A DNA stretch of 64,000 nt, from NCBI RefSeq assembly GCF_004322755.1, contig NZ_CP036401.1:2294001-2358000 (forward strand), in the 5' to 3' direction. Below the pieces are notes generated by a model, which saw nothing but the letters and a program-made list of their open reading frames with translations, did not search any database and was not told where the DNA came from. The position numbers and the translations under genes were made by a program. This document shows positions 7,609-17,368 of this stretch, one piece after another. Source of the stretch: Pseudoduganella albidiflava (GTDB lineage: Bacteria; Pseudomonadota; Gammaproteobacteria; Burkholderiales; Burkholderiaceae_D). Each line of letters begins with the position of its first letter. Position 1 is the first letter of the stretch.

Positions 7609-8502
7609 TCAGACCCCGGCCATCAATTCCACGACCCAGTCGATGAAGACGCGCACCTTCCTGCTCAGGTGCCGGTTCGGCGGCCAGGCGATCCACAGCG
7701 GCATCGGATCGATGTGCCACTCCGGGAACAGCGGCTGCAGGGTGCCGGCCGCCACGTGCGGCCGCGCCATGTAATCCGGTAGCCACAGGATGCCCAGGCC
7801 GGCCAGCCCAGCGGCGAGATAGGCATTGCCGTCATCGGTGCGCAGCACGTAGCGGCCGTGCACGCTGGCGCTTTCGCCGCCGCGCCGCATCGCATACGGC
7901 AGCCCGTTGCCGGACCAGCGGAACGCCACGATACGGTGCGGGTCCTCGCCCAGCTCCGCGGGATGCGCCGGCGTGCCGGCACGCGCCAGATACGCGGGCG
8001 CCGCATACACACCCAGCCTCAGGTCGGCCACGCGCCGCGCCGCCAGCGAGCCATCGGCCAGTTCGCCGCCACGGATCACGCAATCGACGTTCTCGCCGAT
8101 GATGTCCACCTTGCGGTCGCTGGCGCCCAGGTCGAGCACGATGTCCGGGTAGCGTGCATGAAAGCCGGGCAGGGCGGGCACCACCACCAGCGCCGCCAGT
8201 GGGCTGGGCATGTCGACCCGCAGCTCGCCGCGAGGTGCGGTGGCGGCGCCGGGCAGGCCGGTTTCCAGATCGTCGAGATCGGCAAGGATGCCGACTGCCC
8301 GCTCATAGAATGCCGCGCCGTCCGGCGTGGTGTTGACGCGCCGGGTGGTGCGGTTCAGCAGGCGCACGCGCAGCCGCGCTTCCAGTTGCTGCACCAGTTG
8401 CGTGACCGTCGCGCGGCTCATGTTCAGGGTTTCCGCGGCGCGCGTGAAGCTGCCCGCCTCGACGACGCGTACGAAGGCCTTCATTGCATCGAAACGGTCC
8501 AT
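7609..8502 (-). CDS. LysR-family transcriptional regulator
   Basis: A 297-residue LTTR. The N-terminal winged helix-turn-helix is clear (FVRVVEAGSFTRAAETLNMS... with QLEARLRVRLLNRTTR). The C-terminal part resembles the periplasmic-binding-protein-like effector domain, of the AaeR/DsdC-like group common in Burkholderiales. The ATG at 8502 is preceded by GGGAGG and chosen over a TTG ten codons upstream. It is divergent from the RidA gene at 8625, which it probably regulates, as is usual for LysR proteins with a divergent neighbour. Confidence 0.93.
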   Translation of the reverse strand: MDRFDAMKAFVRVVEAGSFTRAAETLNMSRATVTQLVQQLEARLRVRLLNRTTRRVNTTPDGAAFYERAVGILADLDDLETGLPGAATAPRGELRVDMPSPLAALVVVPALPGFHARYPDIVLDLGASDRKVDIIGENVDCVIRGGELADGSLAARRVADLRLGVYAAPAYLARAGTPAHPAELGEDPHRIVAFRWSGNGLPYAMRRGGESASVHGRYVLRTDDGNAYLAAGLAGLGILWLPDYMARPHVAAGTLQPLFPEWHIDPMPLWIAWPPNRHLSRKVRVFIDWVVELMAGV

Positions 8503-8624
8503 GGTCCTCCCTGTATTGTTTGGATTATACAAACAGTGATGGACGCACTGCGCTGTTTATCGGCACCGCGCGCGCCGCTACAGTGGCGGCTTGTCCCGAT
8601 CCGGGATGCTCAAAGGAGATGACG

Positions 8625-9029
8625 ATGACGAGTACGATGAACAAGCGCGACGTGGTATTCCCGGCCGGCCGCCAGGCCCTGTATGAAAAGAACCGCTATT
8701 CGCCGGCCGTGCGGTCGGGTGGTTTCCTGTTCGTGTCCGGCCAGGTCGGCAGCCGGGAAGACGGCTCGCCGGAACCGGAACTCGATGCGCAGGTGCGGCG
8801 CGCCTTCGCCAACCTGAACGCGGTGCTGGCCGCCGCCGGCTGCTCGTTCGACGACGTGGCCGACGTGACCCTGTTCATCGTCGAACCGCAAGCGCGTTTC
8901 GAGCGGATCTGGGACGTGGCGCGCGAGTTCTGGGGGCAGGCGCCGTACCCGACGGTGACGGCGGTCGGCGTCACGTGGCTGTACGGATTCGACTTCGAGA
9001 TCAAGGTGATTGCACGCTTGCCGGACTGA
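8625..9029 (+). CDS. RidA/YjgF family protein
   Basis: A 134-residue member of the RidA (imine/enamine deaminase) superfamily. The pattern GGFLFVSGQVGSR, the central FANLNAVLAAAGCSFDDV and the C-terminal YPTVTAVGV are recognisable. In this family the conserved Arg that binds the carboxylate is usually near the C-terminus; the position is occupied by other residues here (YPTVTAVGVTWL), so catalytic RidA activity is uncertain. AAAGGAG lies six bases before the ATG at 8625; the ATG at 8619 directly abuts the SD and is unlikely. Divergent from the LysR gene. Confidence 0.85.
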   Translation: MTSTMNKRDVVFPAGRQALYEKNRYSPAVRSGGFLFVSGQVGSREDGSPEPELDAQVRRAFANLNAVLAAAGCSFDDVADVTLFIVEPQARFERIWDVAREFWGQAPYPTVTAVGVTWLYGFDFEIKVIARLPD

Positions 9030-9068
9030 CGCGCAGGAAGGGAAACGCGTTTCCGCGGCAAGGGGCGC

Positions 9069-9147
9069 GACGCGTCAACGCAGGAAGGGAGCGACGCGTC
9101 AGCGCAGGAATGTGGAGACGCGTCAGCGCAGGAATGTTGAGACGCGT
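9069..9147. repeat. 24-bp tandem repeat, three units plus a partial
   Basis: Units begin GACGCGTCA(G/A)CGCAGGAA and occupy 9069-9092, 9093-9116 and 9117-9140, then a truncated GACGCGTTAC. Units 2 and 3 differ at one base. It fills the space between the RidA stop and the convergent LuxR-type regulator's stop, and contains MluI-like ACGCGT palindromes at each unit start. Confidence 0.85.
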
Positions 9148-9707
9148 TACCGCGTCATGCCCACTAGCTTATGCACCAGCTCCGACGAGGTGGCGGCGCC
9201 GAACTTGCGCATCAGCTTCGCGCGGTGCATTTCCACGGTGCGCGGCGACAGGTCGGTTTCGCGCGCGATCATCTTGCTGGTCTTGCCTTCGACGAGGAAG
9301 GCGGCGATCTCCCGTTCGCGCGGCGTCAGCTCGGCCGATACCGGGCGCTTCTCGGAAACGTCTTCGAAGGTCCACACGCCGGCGCCGAGCGGGTCGGCGC
9401 AGTTCAGCGCGCGGCCCGTCACGTGGCACCAGAACAGCTCGCCGTTGGCGCGCCGCATGATGCGTTCATCCGAATAGCGCCCGCGCGCATTCATGATCGG
9501 GATGATGCGGTGCCCGGTGCGCAGGAATTCATCCATCGTGGGATACAGCACGCAGAACGACTGGCCGTCCAGCGTGCCGTGCGGGTAGCCGAACATCTGG
9601 GTCAGCGCGTCGTTGCTGGACTGGATCACGCGGTTGACGGAGATGCACATGCCCACCGGCGCGAACCGGAAGATGGTTTCATAATCGATCTCGTAGGGTG
9701 CATTCAT
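9147..9707 (-). CDS. PAS-LuxR transcriptional regulator
   Basis: A 186-residue regulator with an N-terminal PAS fold (residues about 8-125, starting ETIFRFAPVGMCISVN and including the PAC-like WCHVTGRAL). The C-terminal LuxR/GerE helix-turn-helix is LTPREREIAAFLVEGKTSK...LSPRTVEMHRAKLMRKFGA. There is no receiver domain. It is divergent from scoAB (176 bases between starts), making the CoA-transferase operon the obvious target. The PAS ligand is not deducible. Confidence 0.9.
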   Translation of the reverse strand: MNAPYEIDYETIFRFAPVGMCISVNRVIQSSNDALTQMFGYPHGTLDGQSFCVLYPTMDEFLRTGHRIIPIMNARGRYSDERIMRRANGELFWCHVTGRALNCADPLGAGVWTFEDVSEKRPVSAELTPREREIAAFLVEGKTSKMIARETDLSPRTVEMHRAKLMRKFGAATSSELVHKLVGMTR

Positions 9708-9882
9708 CGCGCTGTCTCGACTGGCTTTCTCGGCTTGCTATCCGGATGATTTTCTTGTGTGAAGCCGCTAACGATACGGCCGTATTTCTACTGTATTGTA
9801 CTTTCCATACGGGTAACCTATTCTGTAACGCCACGTAGGCGGAGCCATTCCGCCTAGCTTAACAAAAATGGAAGGGGGCACA

Positions 9883-10581
9883 ATGAATAAAGTATATCCG
9901 GACGCGCCGTCCGCCCTGGCCGGCGTCGTGCAGGATGGGCAGACCATCGCCGTCGGCGGCTTTGGCCTGTGCGGCATTCCCGAAGCGCTGATCCTCGCCT
10001 TGCGCGATTCCGGCGTCAAGGGGCTGACGGCCATCTCGAACAATGCCGGCGTCGATGGCTTCGGTCTTGGCCAGCTGCTCGAAACGCGCCAGATCAAGAA
10101 GATGATCGCTTCCTATGTGGGTGAAAACAAGGAGTTCGCGCGCCAGTACCTGGCCGGCGAACTGGAACTGGAATTCACGCCGCAGGGCACGCTGGCCGAG
10201 AAGCTGCGCGCCGGCGGCGCCGGCATTCCGGCCTTCTTCACCAAGACCGGTGTCGGCACGATCGTCGCCGAAGGCAAGGAAATCCGCGAATTCGACGGCG
10301 AACAGTACGTGATGGAACGCAGCCTGGTGGCGGACGTGGCGCTGGTCAAGGCATGGAAGGCCGACAAGGCGGGCAACCTCGTGTTCCGCAAGACGGCCCG
10401 CAACTTCAACCCGAACGTGGCGGCTTCCGGCAAGGTCACCATCGTCGAAGTGGAAGAGCTGGTGGAAGTGGGCGAGATCGATCCGGACGCCGTGCATACG
10501 CCCGGCATCTTCGTGCACCGCATCGTGCACAACCCGAATCCGGAAAAACGCATCGAACAGCGCACCGTGCGCGCCGCCTGA
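9883..10581 (+). CDS. scoA: 3-oxoacid CoA-transferase subunit A
   Basis: A 232-residue alpha subunit of succinyl-CoA:3-ketoacid CoA-transferase, which activates acetoacetate with CoA from succinyl-CoA. The glycine-rich [14 protein letters not shown] near residue 25 and [20 protein letters not shown] are family hallmarks. I start at 9883 (MNKVYPDA), which has an AAGGGGG sequence upstream. The ATG five codons earlier has no ribosome-binding site. It is ten bases from scoB, in one operon, and under likely control of the divergent PAS-LuxR regulator. Confidence 0.93.
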   Translation: MNKVYPDAPSALAGVVQDGQTIAVGGFGLCGIPEALILALRDSGVKGLTAISNNAGVDGFGLGQLLETRQIKKMIASYVGENKEFARQYLAGELELEFTPQGTLAEKLRAGGAGIPAFFTKTGVGTIVAEGKEIREFDGEQYVMERSLVADVALVKAWKADKAGNLVFRKTARNFNPNVAASGKVTIVEVEELVEVGEIDPDAVHTPGIFVHRIVHNPNPEKRIEQRTVRAA

Positions 10582-10591
10582 GGAGAAGAAC

Positions 10592-11242
10592 ATGGCATGG
10601 ACTCGTGATCAAATGGCCGCGCGCGCGGCGAAGGAGCTGCAGGACGGCTTCTATGTCAACCTGGGCATCGGCCTGCCCACCCTGGTGGCGAACTACGTAC
10701 CTTCCGATATCGAGGTGTTCCTGCAATCGGAGAACGGCCTGCTCGGCATCGGCCCGTTCCCCACGGACGATGAAGTGGATGCGGACCTGATCAACGCCGG
10801 CAAGCAGACCGTGACGGCCTTGCCCGGCTCGGCCTATTTCAGCTCGGCCGATTCGTTCGGCATGATCCGCGGCGGCAAGATCAATCTCGCCATCCTGGGC
10901 GCCATGCAGGTGTCGGAGAAGGGCGACCTGGCGAACTGGATGATCCCCGGGAAGATGGTGAAGGGCATGGGCGGCGCGATGGACCTGGTGGCCGGCGTGA
11001 AGAAGGTGGTGGTGCTGATGGAGCACGTGGCCACCGCGAAGGATGGCACCACGTCGCACAAGCTGCTGAAGCAGTGCGACCTGCCGCTGACCGGCGTGGG
11101 CGTGGTCGACGTCGTCATCACCGACCTCGGCGTGATGGAAGTCACGGATACCGGCCTGAAGGTGATCGAACTGGCGCCGGAGGTGACGAAGGAGCAGATC
11201 GCCGCCGCCACCGGCGTGGAGCTGGACTTCTCGGCCTTGTAA
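10592..11242 (+). CDS. scoB: 3-oxoacid CoA-transferase subunit B
   Basis: A 216-residue beta subunit. The segment [15 protein letters not shown] contains the catalytic glutamate that forms the enzyme-CoA thioester in this family. It is preceded by AGGAG eight bases before ATG and follows scoA after a 10-base gap. With 3-hydroxybutyrate dehydrogenase at 17369-18178 it completes the route from 3-hydroxybutyrate to acetoacetyl-CoA, suggesting use of ketone bodies or of stored polyhydroxybutyrate. Confidence 0.94.
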   Translation: MAWTRDQMAARAAKELQDGFYVNLGIGLPTLVANYVPSDIEVFLQSENGLLGIGPFPTDDEVDADLINAGKQTVTALPGSAYFSSADSFGMIRGGKINLAILGAMQVSEKGDLANWMIPGKMVKGMGGAMDLVAGVKKVVVLMEHVATAKDGTTSHKLLKQCDLPLTGVGVVDVVITDLGVMEVTDTGLKVIELAPEVTKEQIAAATGVELDFSAL

Positions 11243-11259
11243 GCGCCGCGCCGCAAACG

Positions 11260-11288
11260 AAAAAGGCACGCCGCGGCGTGCCTTTTTC
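11260..11288 (+). terminator. Bidirectional terminator between scoB and dctA
   Basis: A perfect inverted repeat AAAAAGGCACGCCG / CGGCGTGCCTTTTT (centre near 11274). It works in both directions for the convergent scoAB and dctA transcripts. Confidence 0.9.
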
Positions 11289-11326
11289 ATCTTACTGCTT
11301 CATGTTGCTGGTTCACACCGCGTTCA

Positions 11327-12646
<1,320 letters not shown>

Positions 12647-12720
12647 GATTGGAGTCTCCATTGGCTTCCCAGTGCTCCCATCATGGCAAACCATCTCAGA
12701 TATCACCATTGTGATTATCC

Positions 12721-12757
12721 GCATTGTGGTTTCCCCTATCAGGGGTAACCACAATGC
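12721..12757. promoter_or_regulatory. Long inverted repeat upstream of dctA
   Basis: Two 17-base arms, one mismatch, around the loop ATC: GCATTGTGGTTTCCCCT pairs with AGGGGTAACCACAATGC. No T-run follows on either strand, which argues against a simple terminator for the subtilase gene ending at 12853. A second, smaller inverted repeat ATCAC-CATT-GTGAT lies at 12702-12715, between this element and dctA. Confidence 0.6.
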
Positions 12758-12852
12758 GGTTACTACGTACTTGCAGATTGCAACTTACTACTTGCCGCTT
12801 GCTGCTTGCCAACCGCTGCTTGCTGCTCAGCCCCGGCAGTTGCGCACCCTGT

Positions 12853-15800
12853 TCAGTGCACCGTCGAGATCGCCTCGCGCAAGGCCGCGCCGCCCATCAA
12901 TGGCGCGGCCGGCGCGGATTTCCGCATCGGCACCGCCCGCTGTGGCAAGCCTTCCGGCAGGATCGGGTCCATCGCCAGCTGCGTCAGCAACTCGGTCTGG
13001 CCGTTGAGCTGGTACGCGAGCACGCCGTAGTAATACTTGCCTTCGTCGAGTCCGCTCCACGCCAGGCCCACGGTACCGGTGCTGCCCTTGCCGAGCATGG
13101 CCGGCGCCGAGACGCGCAGGTTGCCGGCATCCTGCCCCGGCGCGATGACCCAGGTGGACAGCGCGAAGGTGGCGCTCACACCGTTGTGCGGTCCTTCGCT
13201 GGCGACGCAGATGGTGTAGTCGCCCGGTTCCGGATTGGTGGTGGCCGCCGAGCCGTTCCCGCCGTAGGGCACGAAGCCGACCAGCTGGCCGTGCGGGTCG
13301 ATGACGAACAGGTTCAGGGAATCGCTCCAGCCCTGGCTGCCGGCCAGCGAGTCCGAATCGAACACCGCGAACCGCGCGGCCAGCGTGCCACCCGGGATCG
13401 ACACCGTTTTCGTCGCCACCTGCGCGCTGCCGCCCGCCAGGCACGCCGCCAGCGCGGCGTCCACGCCGATCCCGCCCTGGACCGTCATCACGTCCTTGTG
13501 CGGCGGCACCAGCCCGCTGACGCCGACCTTCAGCCTGGCGGACGAACCGGCGATGATCGGGATCAGCTTGCGGCCGATGCGCTGGTCGCCGATCAGGTAC
13601 TCCGGCGCGTCGATGACCATGGCACGCGCCTGCAGCGGGCTGCGCACGCGGTGCGCGCCGTCGCTCCACTCCAGGTAACCATAGGACCAGGCCAGGTTCT
13701 CCGCCGTGGTACGCGTCAGCGTGACCGTGAAACTGCCCGTTTCACCCGGCGCCAGGGTCAGCTCGGCGGGACTGACGGCGACGTCGAAGCCATCCAGCTG
13801 CGCTTGGGCCCGGTAGGTCGCGGCGGTGGCGCCCACGTTCTTCACGGTGCGCGACAGGACTTCGCTCACCGCGACCGAAGGCGCCGTCAGCGCTGCCTGG
13901 TTCAGGTTGGTATCCGTCGTCGTGCCGACGGTCCGGCAGGTTTCGGGCGCCACGCCGATGGACTCGGCACCGCACAGGAAGCGCTGCCAGTCGAGCGTGC
14001 CGGCGTCGTACACGAGGCCCGGATCGCCGGCGGCGTTGGGCTGCACGAAGCCGGCGCCCTGGCCCCACGGCAGCGTGCCGGACAGTTCACCGGTGAAGTC
14101 GCCTTCGCGCGTCTGCGCCGCGGTCGTCATCAGCGCCGACTTGATCGCGGCGGGCGACCAGCCGGGATGCTGCTGGCGCAGCAGCGCCGCCAGGCCCGCC
14201 ACGTGCGGGCTGGCCATCGACGTACCGGTATGGAAGCCGAACCGCGCCGAGCCGGGCGCCGTGCCGGCCTGGACGATGCTGTTGCGATACTCCTGGTCCC
14301 CGGCCGGCGTGATGCCGGCCAGGATCTCGAGGCCGGGCGCCGCCAGGTCGGGCTTCATGACGCCGGGCACCACGATGTTCGGGCCGCGCGACGAGAACGA
14401 CGTGACCGAAGGCGATGGATGCAGGTTGTCATGGATGCCGAAGGCCGACATTTCCAGCTTCGCATCGGGATGCCCGGCCAGGTGGCGCACCAGCGCTTCG
14501 CCATCGACCGGCAGCAGGTCGACCGTGGACACCGCGTAGTCGACGTGGTGCGGCGCTTCGTTGAACTCCAGCAGGACCATGCCGGCCGCGCCGGCCGCCT
14601 GCGCCACCACGCTCTTGGCCTTGGGCGCGATGCCGCCGGCTTCGCAGATCAGCACCTTGCCGGCCACCAGCTCCGGGTCGACCAGGCCGTCGGGCCCGGC
14701 ACCGGCGGCGTTCGCGTCGGCCGCGCTGAAGCACAGCGCGCGGGCATAGCGGTCCGCGTCGGACAACTGGTCGAACGGCTTGCGGCCCGCGTTGTGCGCG
14801 AAGATGAACGGGGTCGGCGGCAATGGGGCGCGATTGAGAGAACCCCCGATCAGCGTCGGGCCGCCGGGGACGGCCAGCACCGCGCCGGTCACCTTGTCGT
14901 GGTTCGTGGCCGCAACGGTGGCCAGCCATGGCACGGCGTGCGCGACCGGGTACATCGGCCCGTCGTTGCCCGCCGAGGTGGCCACGAATACGCCGGCGGC
15001 GGCGGCCCCCAGGAACGCCTGGTCGACCGGGTCGTCGATCGACCAGGTGCCGCCGATCGAGAAGTTCAGCACGTCGACGCCATCGGCCACGGCCTGTTCG
15101 ATCGCCGCCACCGAATCGCTCTGCATGCAATTGGTCTTCACGTCGTCCGGAGCAGCCGGCAGCGTGTGGGTCCAGCACACCTTGTACGCGGCTATCCGGG
15201 CGCGCGGCGCCATGCCCGACGCGGCGCCTGCCGGTACGCCGTCGAGCGCCACCGCCACGCCATGGTTGCCCCCGGCGGTGGATGCCGTGTGCGTGCCATG
15301 CCCCCGGCCCGAACCGGCCGTATGGATGCCGTCGCGGGGCGAGCGGAACTCGTTCCAGTGCAGGCGCGCGCCTTCCGCCATCCGCGCCGCGCTGAACGAG
15401 CGGGCGCCGACCAGCTTGTTGTTGCAGGCCGCCACCGTGAATCCTTCGCCGGTTTCGCAGGTGCCTTGCCATGTCGCCGGCGGCGCGCCATAGACGAGGG
15501 TGCCGCTGGCGGCATGGGTCGGCTTGCCTTCGGCATCGATGCGGTCGGCGAAGGCCGTATGTTCGGGCCAGATGCCGGTGTCGATCACGCCGATGACGAC
15601 ATCCTCGCCCGCCTTCGTGCTACCGCCCAGCTGGCTCCACAGGCCACCCGGCTGGTCGAGGCCGAGGTAGGTGGGGGTGTGGTTGGTGTCGAGCTGGAGC
15701 GGCTTCTCGGCGATCACGGCACGCACGCCCGGCTGCCGCTGCAGCGCGCGTGCTTCGGCCGGCGTCAGCAGGACCGACAAGCCGTTATAGACCAGCTGGT

Positions 15801-16089
15801 AGCTGTGCAGCACGCGGGCACCCCGGTAACGGGCCAGCAGCGCCTGCTGCTTCTGGCGCAGGAAGCCGGTATAGCTGGCCACGGCCGCGGAGTTTGCGTT
15901 CAGTTGCATGCCGCGCGCGGGGCGGGTGGCGCCCAGGCCGGCAATGCCGCCCTCGTAGCTGGCGGCCGGCTTGTCGGCGAGCTGCACGATATAGGTCCGG
16001 CGCGCCGTGTCGGCGGCCAGCGCGGACCCGGTCGCGCACAGCAGCAGGGCAGGGATCAGGAAAAGGAGCTTCTGGTAAGGGGGCTTCAT
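12853..16089 (-). CDS. Secreted S8 (subtilisin-like) serine peptidase
   Basis: A 1078-residue exported protease. A signal peptide with an LLFLIPALLLCATG core ends near ALAA (residue 26). An I9-type propeptide region runs to about 130. The catalytic triad is visible: Asp170 (VIGVIDTGIW), His264 (GRGHGTHTAS) and Ser624 (GTSMASPHVAG), with the oxyanion Asn375 (SAGNDGP). Between His and Ser lies an inserted PA-like domain (about 440-540), as in cucumisin/pyrolysin-type enzymes. The C-terminal 400 residues look like Fn3/pre-peptidase beta domains. The ORF is open 167 codons further upstream, but the ATG at 16089 begins the signal peptide and overlaps the stop of the PEP-CTERM gene (ATGA). No sorting tag is seen at its own C-terminus. 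Confidence 0.93.
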   Translation of the reverse strand: MKPPYQKLLFLIPALLLCATGSALAADTARRTYIVQLADKPAASYEGGIAGLGATRPARGMQLNANSAAVASYTGFLRQKQQALLARYRGARVLHSYQLVYNGLSVLLTPAEARALQRQPGVRAVIAEKPLQLDTNHTPTYLGLDQPGGLWSQLGGSTKAGEDVVIGVIDTGIWPEHTAFADRIDAEGKPTHAASGTLVYGAPPATWQGTCETGEGFTVAACNNKLVGARSFSAARMAEGARLHWNEFRSPRDGIHTAGSGRGHGTHTASTAGGNHGVAVALDGVPAGAASGMAPRARIAAYKVCWTHTLPAAPDDVKTNCMQSDSVAAIEQAVADGVDVLNFSIGGTWSIDDPVDQAFLGAAAAGVFVATSAGNDGPMYPVAHAVPWLATVAATNHDKVTGAVLAVPGGPTLIGGSLNRAPLPPTPFIFAHNAGRKPFDQLSDADRYARALCFSAADANAAGAGPDGLVDPELVAGKVLICEAGGIAPKAKSVVAQAAGAAGMVLLEFNEAPHHVDYAVSTVDLLPVDGEALVRHLAGHPDAKLEMSAFGIHDNLHPSPSVTSFSSRGPNIVVPGVMKPDLAAPGLEILAGITPAGDQEYRNSIVQAGTAPGSARFGFHTGTSMASPHVAGLAALLRQQHPGWSPAAIKSALMTTAAQTREGDFTGELSGTLPWGQGAGFVQPNAAGDPGLVYDAGTLDWQRFLCGAESIGVAPETCRTVGTTTDTNLNQAALTAPSVAVSEVLSRTVKNVGATAATYRAQAQLDGFDVAVSPAELTLAPGETGSFTVTLTRTTAENLAWSYGYLEWSDGAHRVRSPLQARAMVIDAPEYLIGDQRIGRKLIPIIAGSSARLKVGVSGLVPPHKDVMTVQGGIGVDAALAACLAGGSAQVATKTVSIPGGTLAARFAVFDSDSLAGSQGWSDSLNLFVIDPHGQLVGFVPYGGNGSAATTNPEPGDYTICVASEGPHNGVSATFALSTWVIAPGQDAGNLRVSAPAMLGKGSTGTVGLAWSGLDEGKYYYGVLAYQLNGQTELLTQLAMDPILPEGLPQRAVPMRKSAPAAPLMGGAALREAISTVH

Positions 16090-16898
16090 GCGCGGCCTCC
16101 GTTGCGAAGGCGGCGCGTGCGGCTTGCCGCGCCCAGCAGCGCGAGGCCGCCGGCCAGCATGGCCAGTGCCGACGGTTCCGGCACGGCGCTCACGCTCAGG
16201 GTGCCCACCGCGAACTGCGAGGCGTTCAGCAGGGTGCCGTCGTTCAGGCAGGCACCGGCCGCGGTGTACGCGCACGCGTCGATCCGCAGGCTGGTCAGGC
16301 TTGTGCCGGCAAAGGCATTGTCCAGTGTCCAGTCGGCCCAGGCATGCAATTCGGGCAGGTCGGCCGTTGCGGTGATCACCGATCCCGCCGCCGTGGTGCC
16401 CCACAGGCGCAGCTGTCCCATGCTGTGCGCCGCGCCTTCCTCGCTTTCCGGGCCGATGCCGGCATAGGTCAGCGCCGACAGCCGGAAGGCACTGCCATCC
16501 TCGCGGGAGAGCGTCAGCGAGCCGTCGTTCACGCCCGCATAGTACGAAGTTTCGCCGAACGGGCAGGCCAGGAAGGTGCATGCCGACCACTGCTGGGCAC
16601 CGACGACGGCGCCGGCCAGGCCGGGCTCGTAGTCGGGAAACGACTGTGCGAACGCGCTGTCCGCCACCACCGCCAGGAAGCGGTCGGTCGTGAAGCGGTC
16701 GCCGCCGTTGTACAGGGGGCTGTCCGCCGGCAGTGCCGGGGTGACGATATTGCTGACATTGTCGAAACCGATCGTGGCCGCCTGGGCGGGCGGCGTGGCG
16801 GCGCTGGCCAGCACGGCGGCGCAGGCCAGCAGGCCGATACCGGAACGGATGCGCCTGCCGGGTGGCGCGGCAGTGCGGGAACTCGATAGCTTGGTCAT
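16086..16898 (-). CDS. PEP-CTERM sorting-domain protein
   Basis: A 270-residue exported protein. An N-terminal signal sequence (LLACAAVLASAATPPAQA) is followed by a beta-rich body starting ATIGFDNVSN. The C-terminal PEP-CTERM tag has VPEPSALAMLAGGLALLG, then the arginine-rich RTRRLR tail recognised by the exosortase/XrtA system. Its stop overlaps the start of the subtilase gene by ATGA, so the two are translationally coupled. This suggests the pair acts together outside the cell. The body resembles the extracellular-matrix-type PEP-CTERM proteins, but its function is not known. Confidence 0.88.
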   Translation of the reverse strand: MTKLSSSRTAAPPGRRIRSGIGLLACAAVLASAATPPAQAATIGFDNVSNIVTPALPADSPLYNGGDRFTTDRFLAVVADSAFAQSFPDYEPGLAGAVVGAQQWSACTFLACPFGETSYYAGVNDGSLTLSREDGSAFRLSALTYAGIGPESEEGAAHSMGQLRLWGTTAAGSVITATADLPELHAWADWTLDNAFAGTSLTSLRIDACAYTAAGACLNDGTLLNASQFAVGTLSVSAVPEPSALAMLAGGLALLGAASRTRRLRNGGRA

Positions 16899-16963
16899 GG
16901 GTTATCCCTGTAAGTGGAGGAGGAGCGACCGCCGCGCCACCGGAAAACGTAACAAAGATCGGA

Positions 16964-16979
16964 CTGATAGCGCTATCAG
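16964..16979. promoter_or_regulatory. LacI-type operator-like palindrome
   Basis: Perfect 16-bp palindrome CTGATAGCGCTATCAG, 66 bases upstream of the PEP-CTERM start. A central CG step in an AT-flanked palindrome is the usual signature of LacI/GalR-family operators. The 8-base core TAGCGCTA recurs at 17133-17140, 165 bases away, which would allow looping. No LacI-family gene is in the window. Confidence 0.55.
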
Positions 16980-17200
16980 CGGTGAGTCGATGCTATCGCA
17001 ACTTCGTCATCGCGCCATGCAATTTTTTTAACGAAAAATTCGGCCGGGTCCAGCCATGCAGAGTGAAAGTAGCGCGTTCGCTGCTGAAACACGAGCCGCG
17101 AATACGAGGCTTGTGTTGTAAAATATCTACGATAGCGCTAGCAAATGGCTTGCGCGAAAGGGAGATTGCGGGCCGTCGAGCGTGGCCCGCGAGCGGTGCT

Positions 17201-17290
17201 TGAATCAGCTTGAATCAGCTTGAATCAGCTTGAATCAGCTTGAATCAGCTTGAATCAGCTTGAATCAGCTTGAATCAGCTTGAATCAGCC
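17201..17290. repeat. 10-bp tandem repeat, nine units
   Basis: Eight perfect consecutive units of TGAATCAGCT and a ninth ending in C. It lies downstream of the 3-hydroxybutyrate dehydrogenase terminator. The unit length is close to one helical turn. Confidence 0.95.
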
Positions 17291-17324
17291 GGAGTTGCCT
17301 TGCGTAGATTAAGTGTCTGGCAGC

Positions 17325-17357
17325 AAAAAAGGCGCCGGTCGCGTGCCGACCGGGCGC
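17325..17357 (-). terminator. Terminator of 3-hydroxybutyrate dehydrogenase gene
   Basis: On the minus strand, a GCGCCCGGTCG / CGACCGGCGC stem with a one-base bulge and GCACG loop, followed by CTTTTTT. It lies 12 bases after the stop. Confidence 0.85.
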
Positions 17358-17368
17358 TCATTGAGGCC

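Larger units (their letters stand above)
16899..17324. other. Regulatory intergenic region with two TAGCGCTA sites and a 10-bp repeat
   Basis: No gene is seen in these 426 bases. The stretch holds the promoter region of the PEP-CTERM/subtilase pair with a perfect 16-bp palindrome, a second related site near 17131, and the 10-bp tandem repeat at 17201-17290. Confidence 0.7.

Noticed and set aside
12724..16467. 1247-codon plus-strand ORF opposite the subtilase
   Set aside because: Same artefact; the minus strand carries the catalytic triad and signal peptide.
17201..17290. Regular repeat array resembling CRISPR at first glance
   Set aside because: Units are 10 bp, directly contiguous and without spacers; there are no cas genes.
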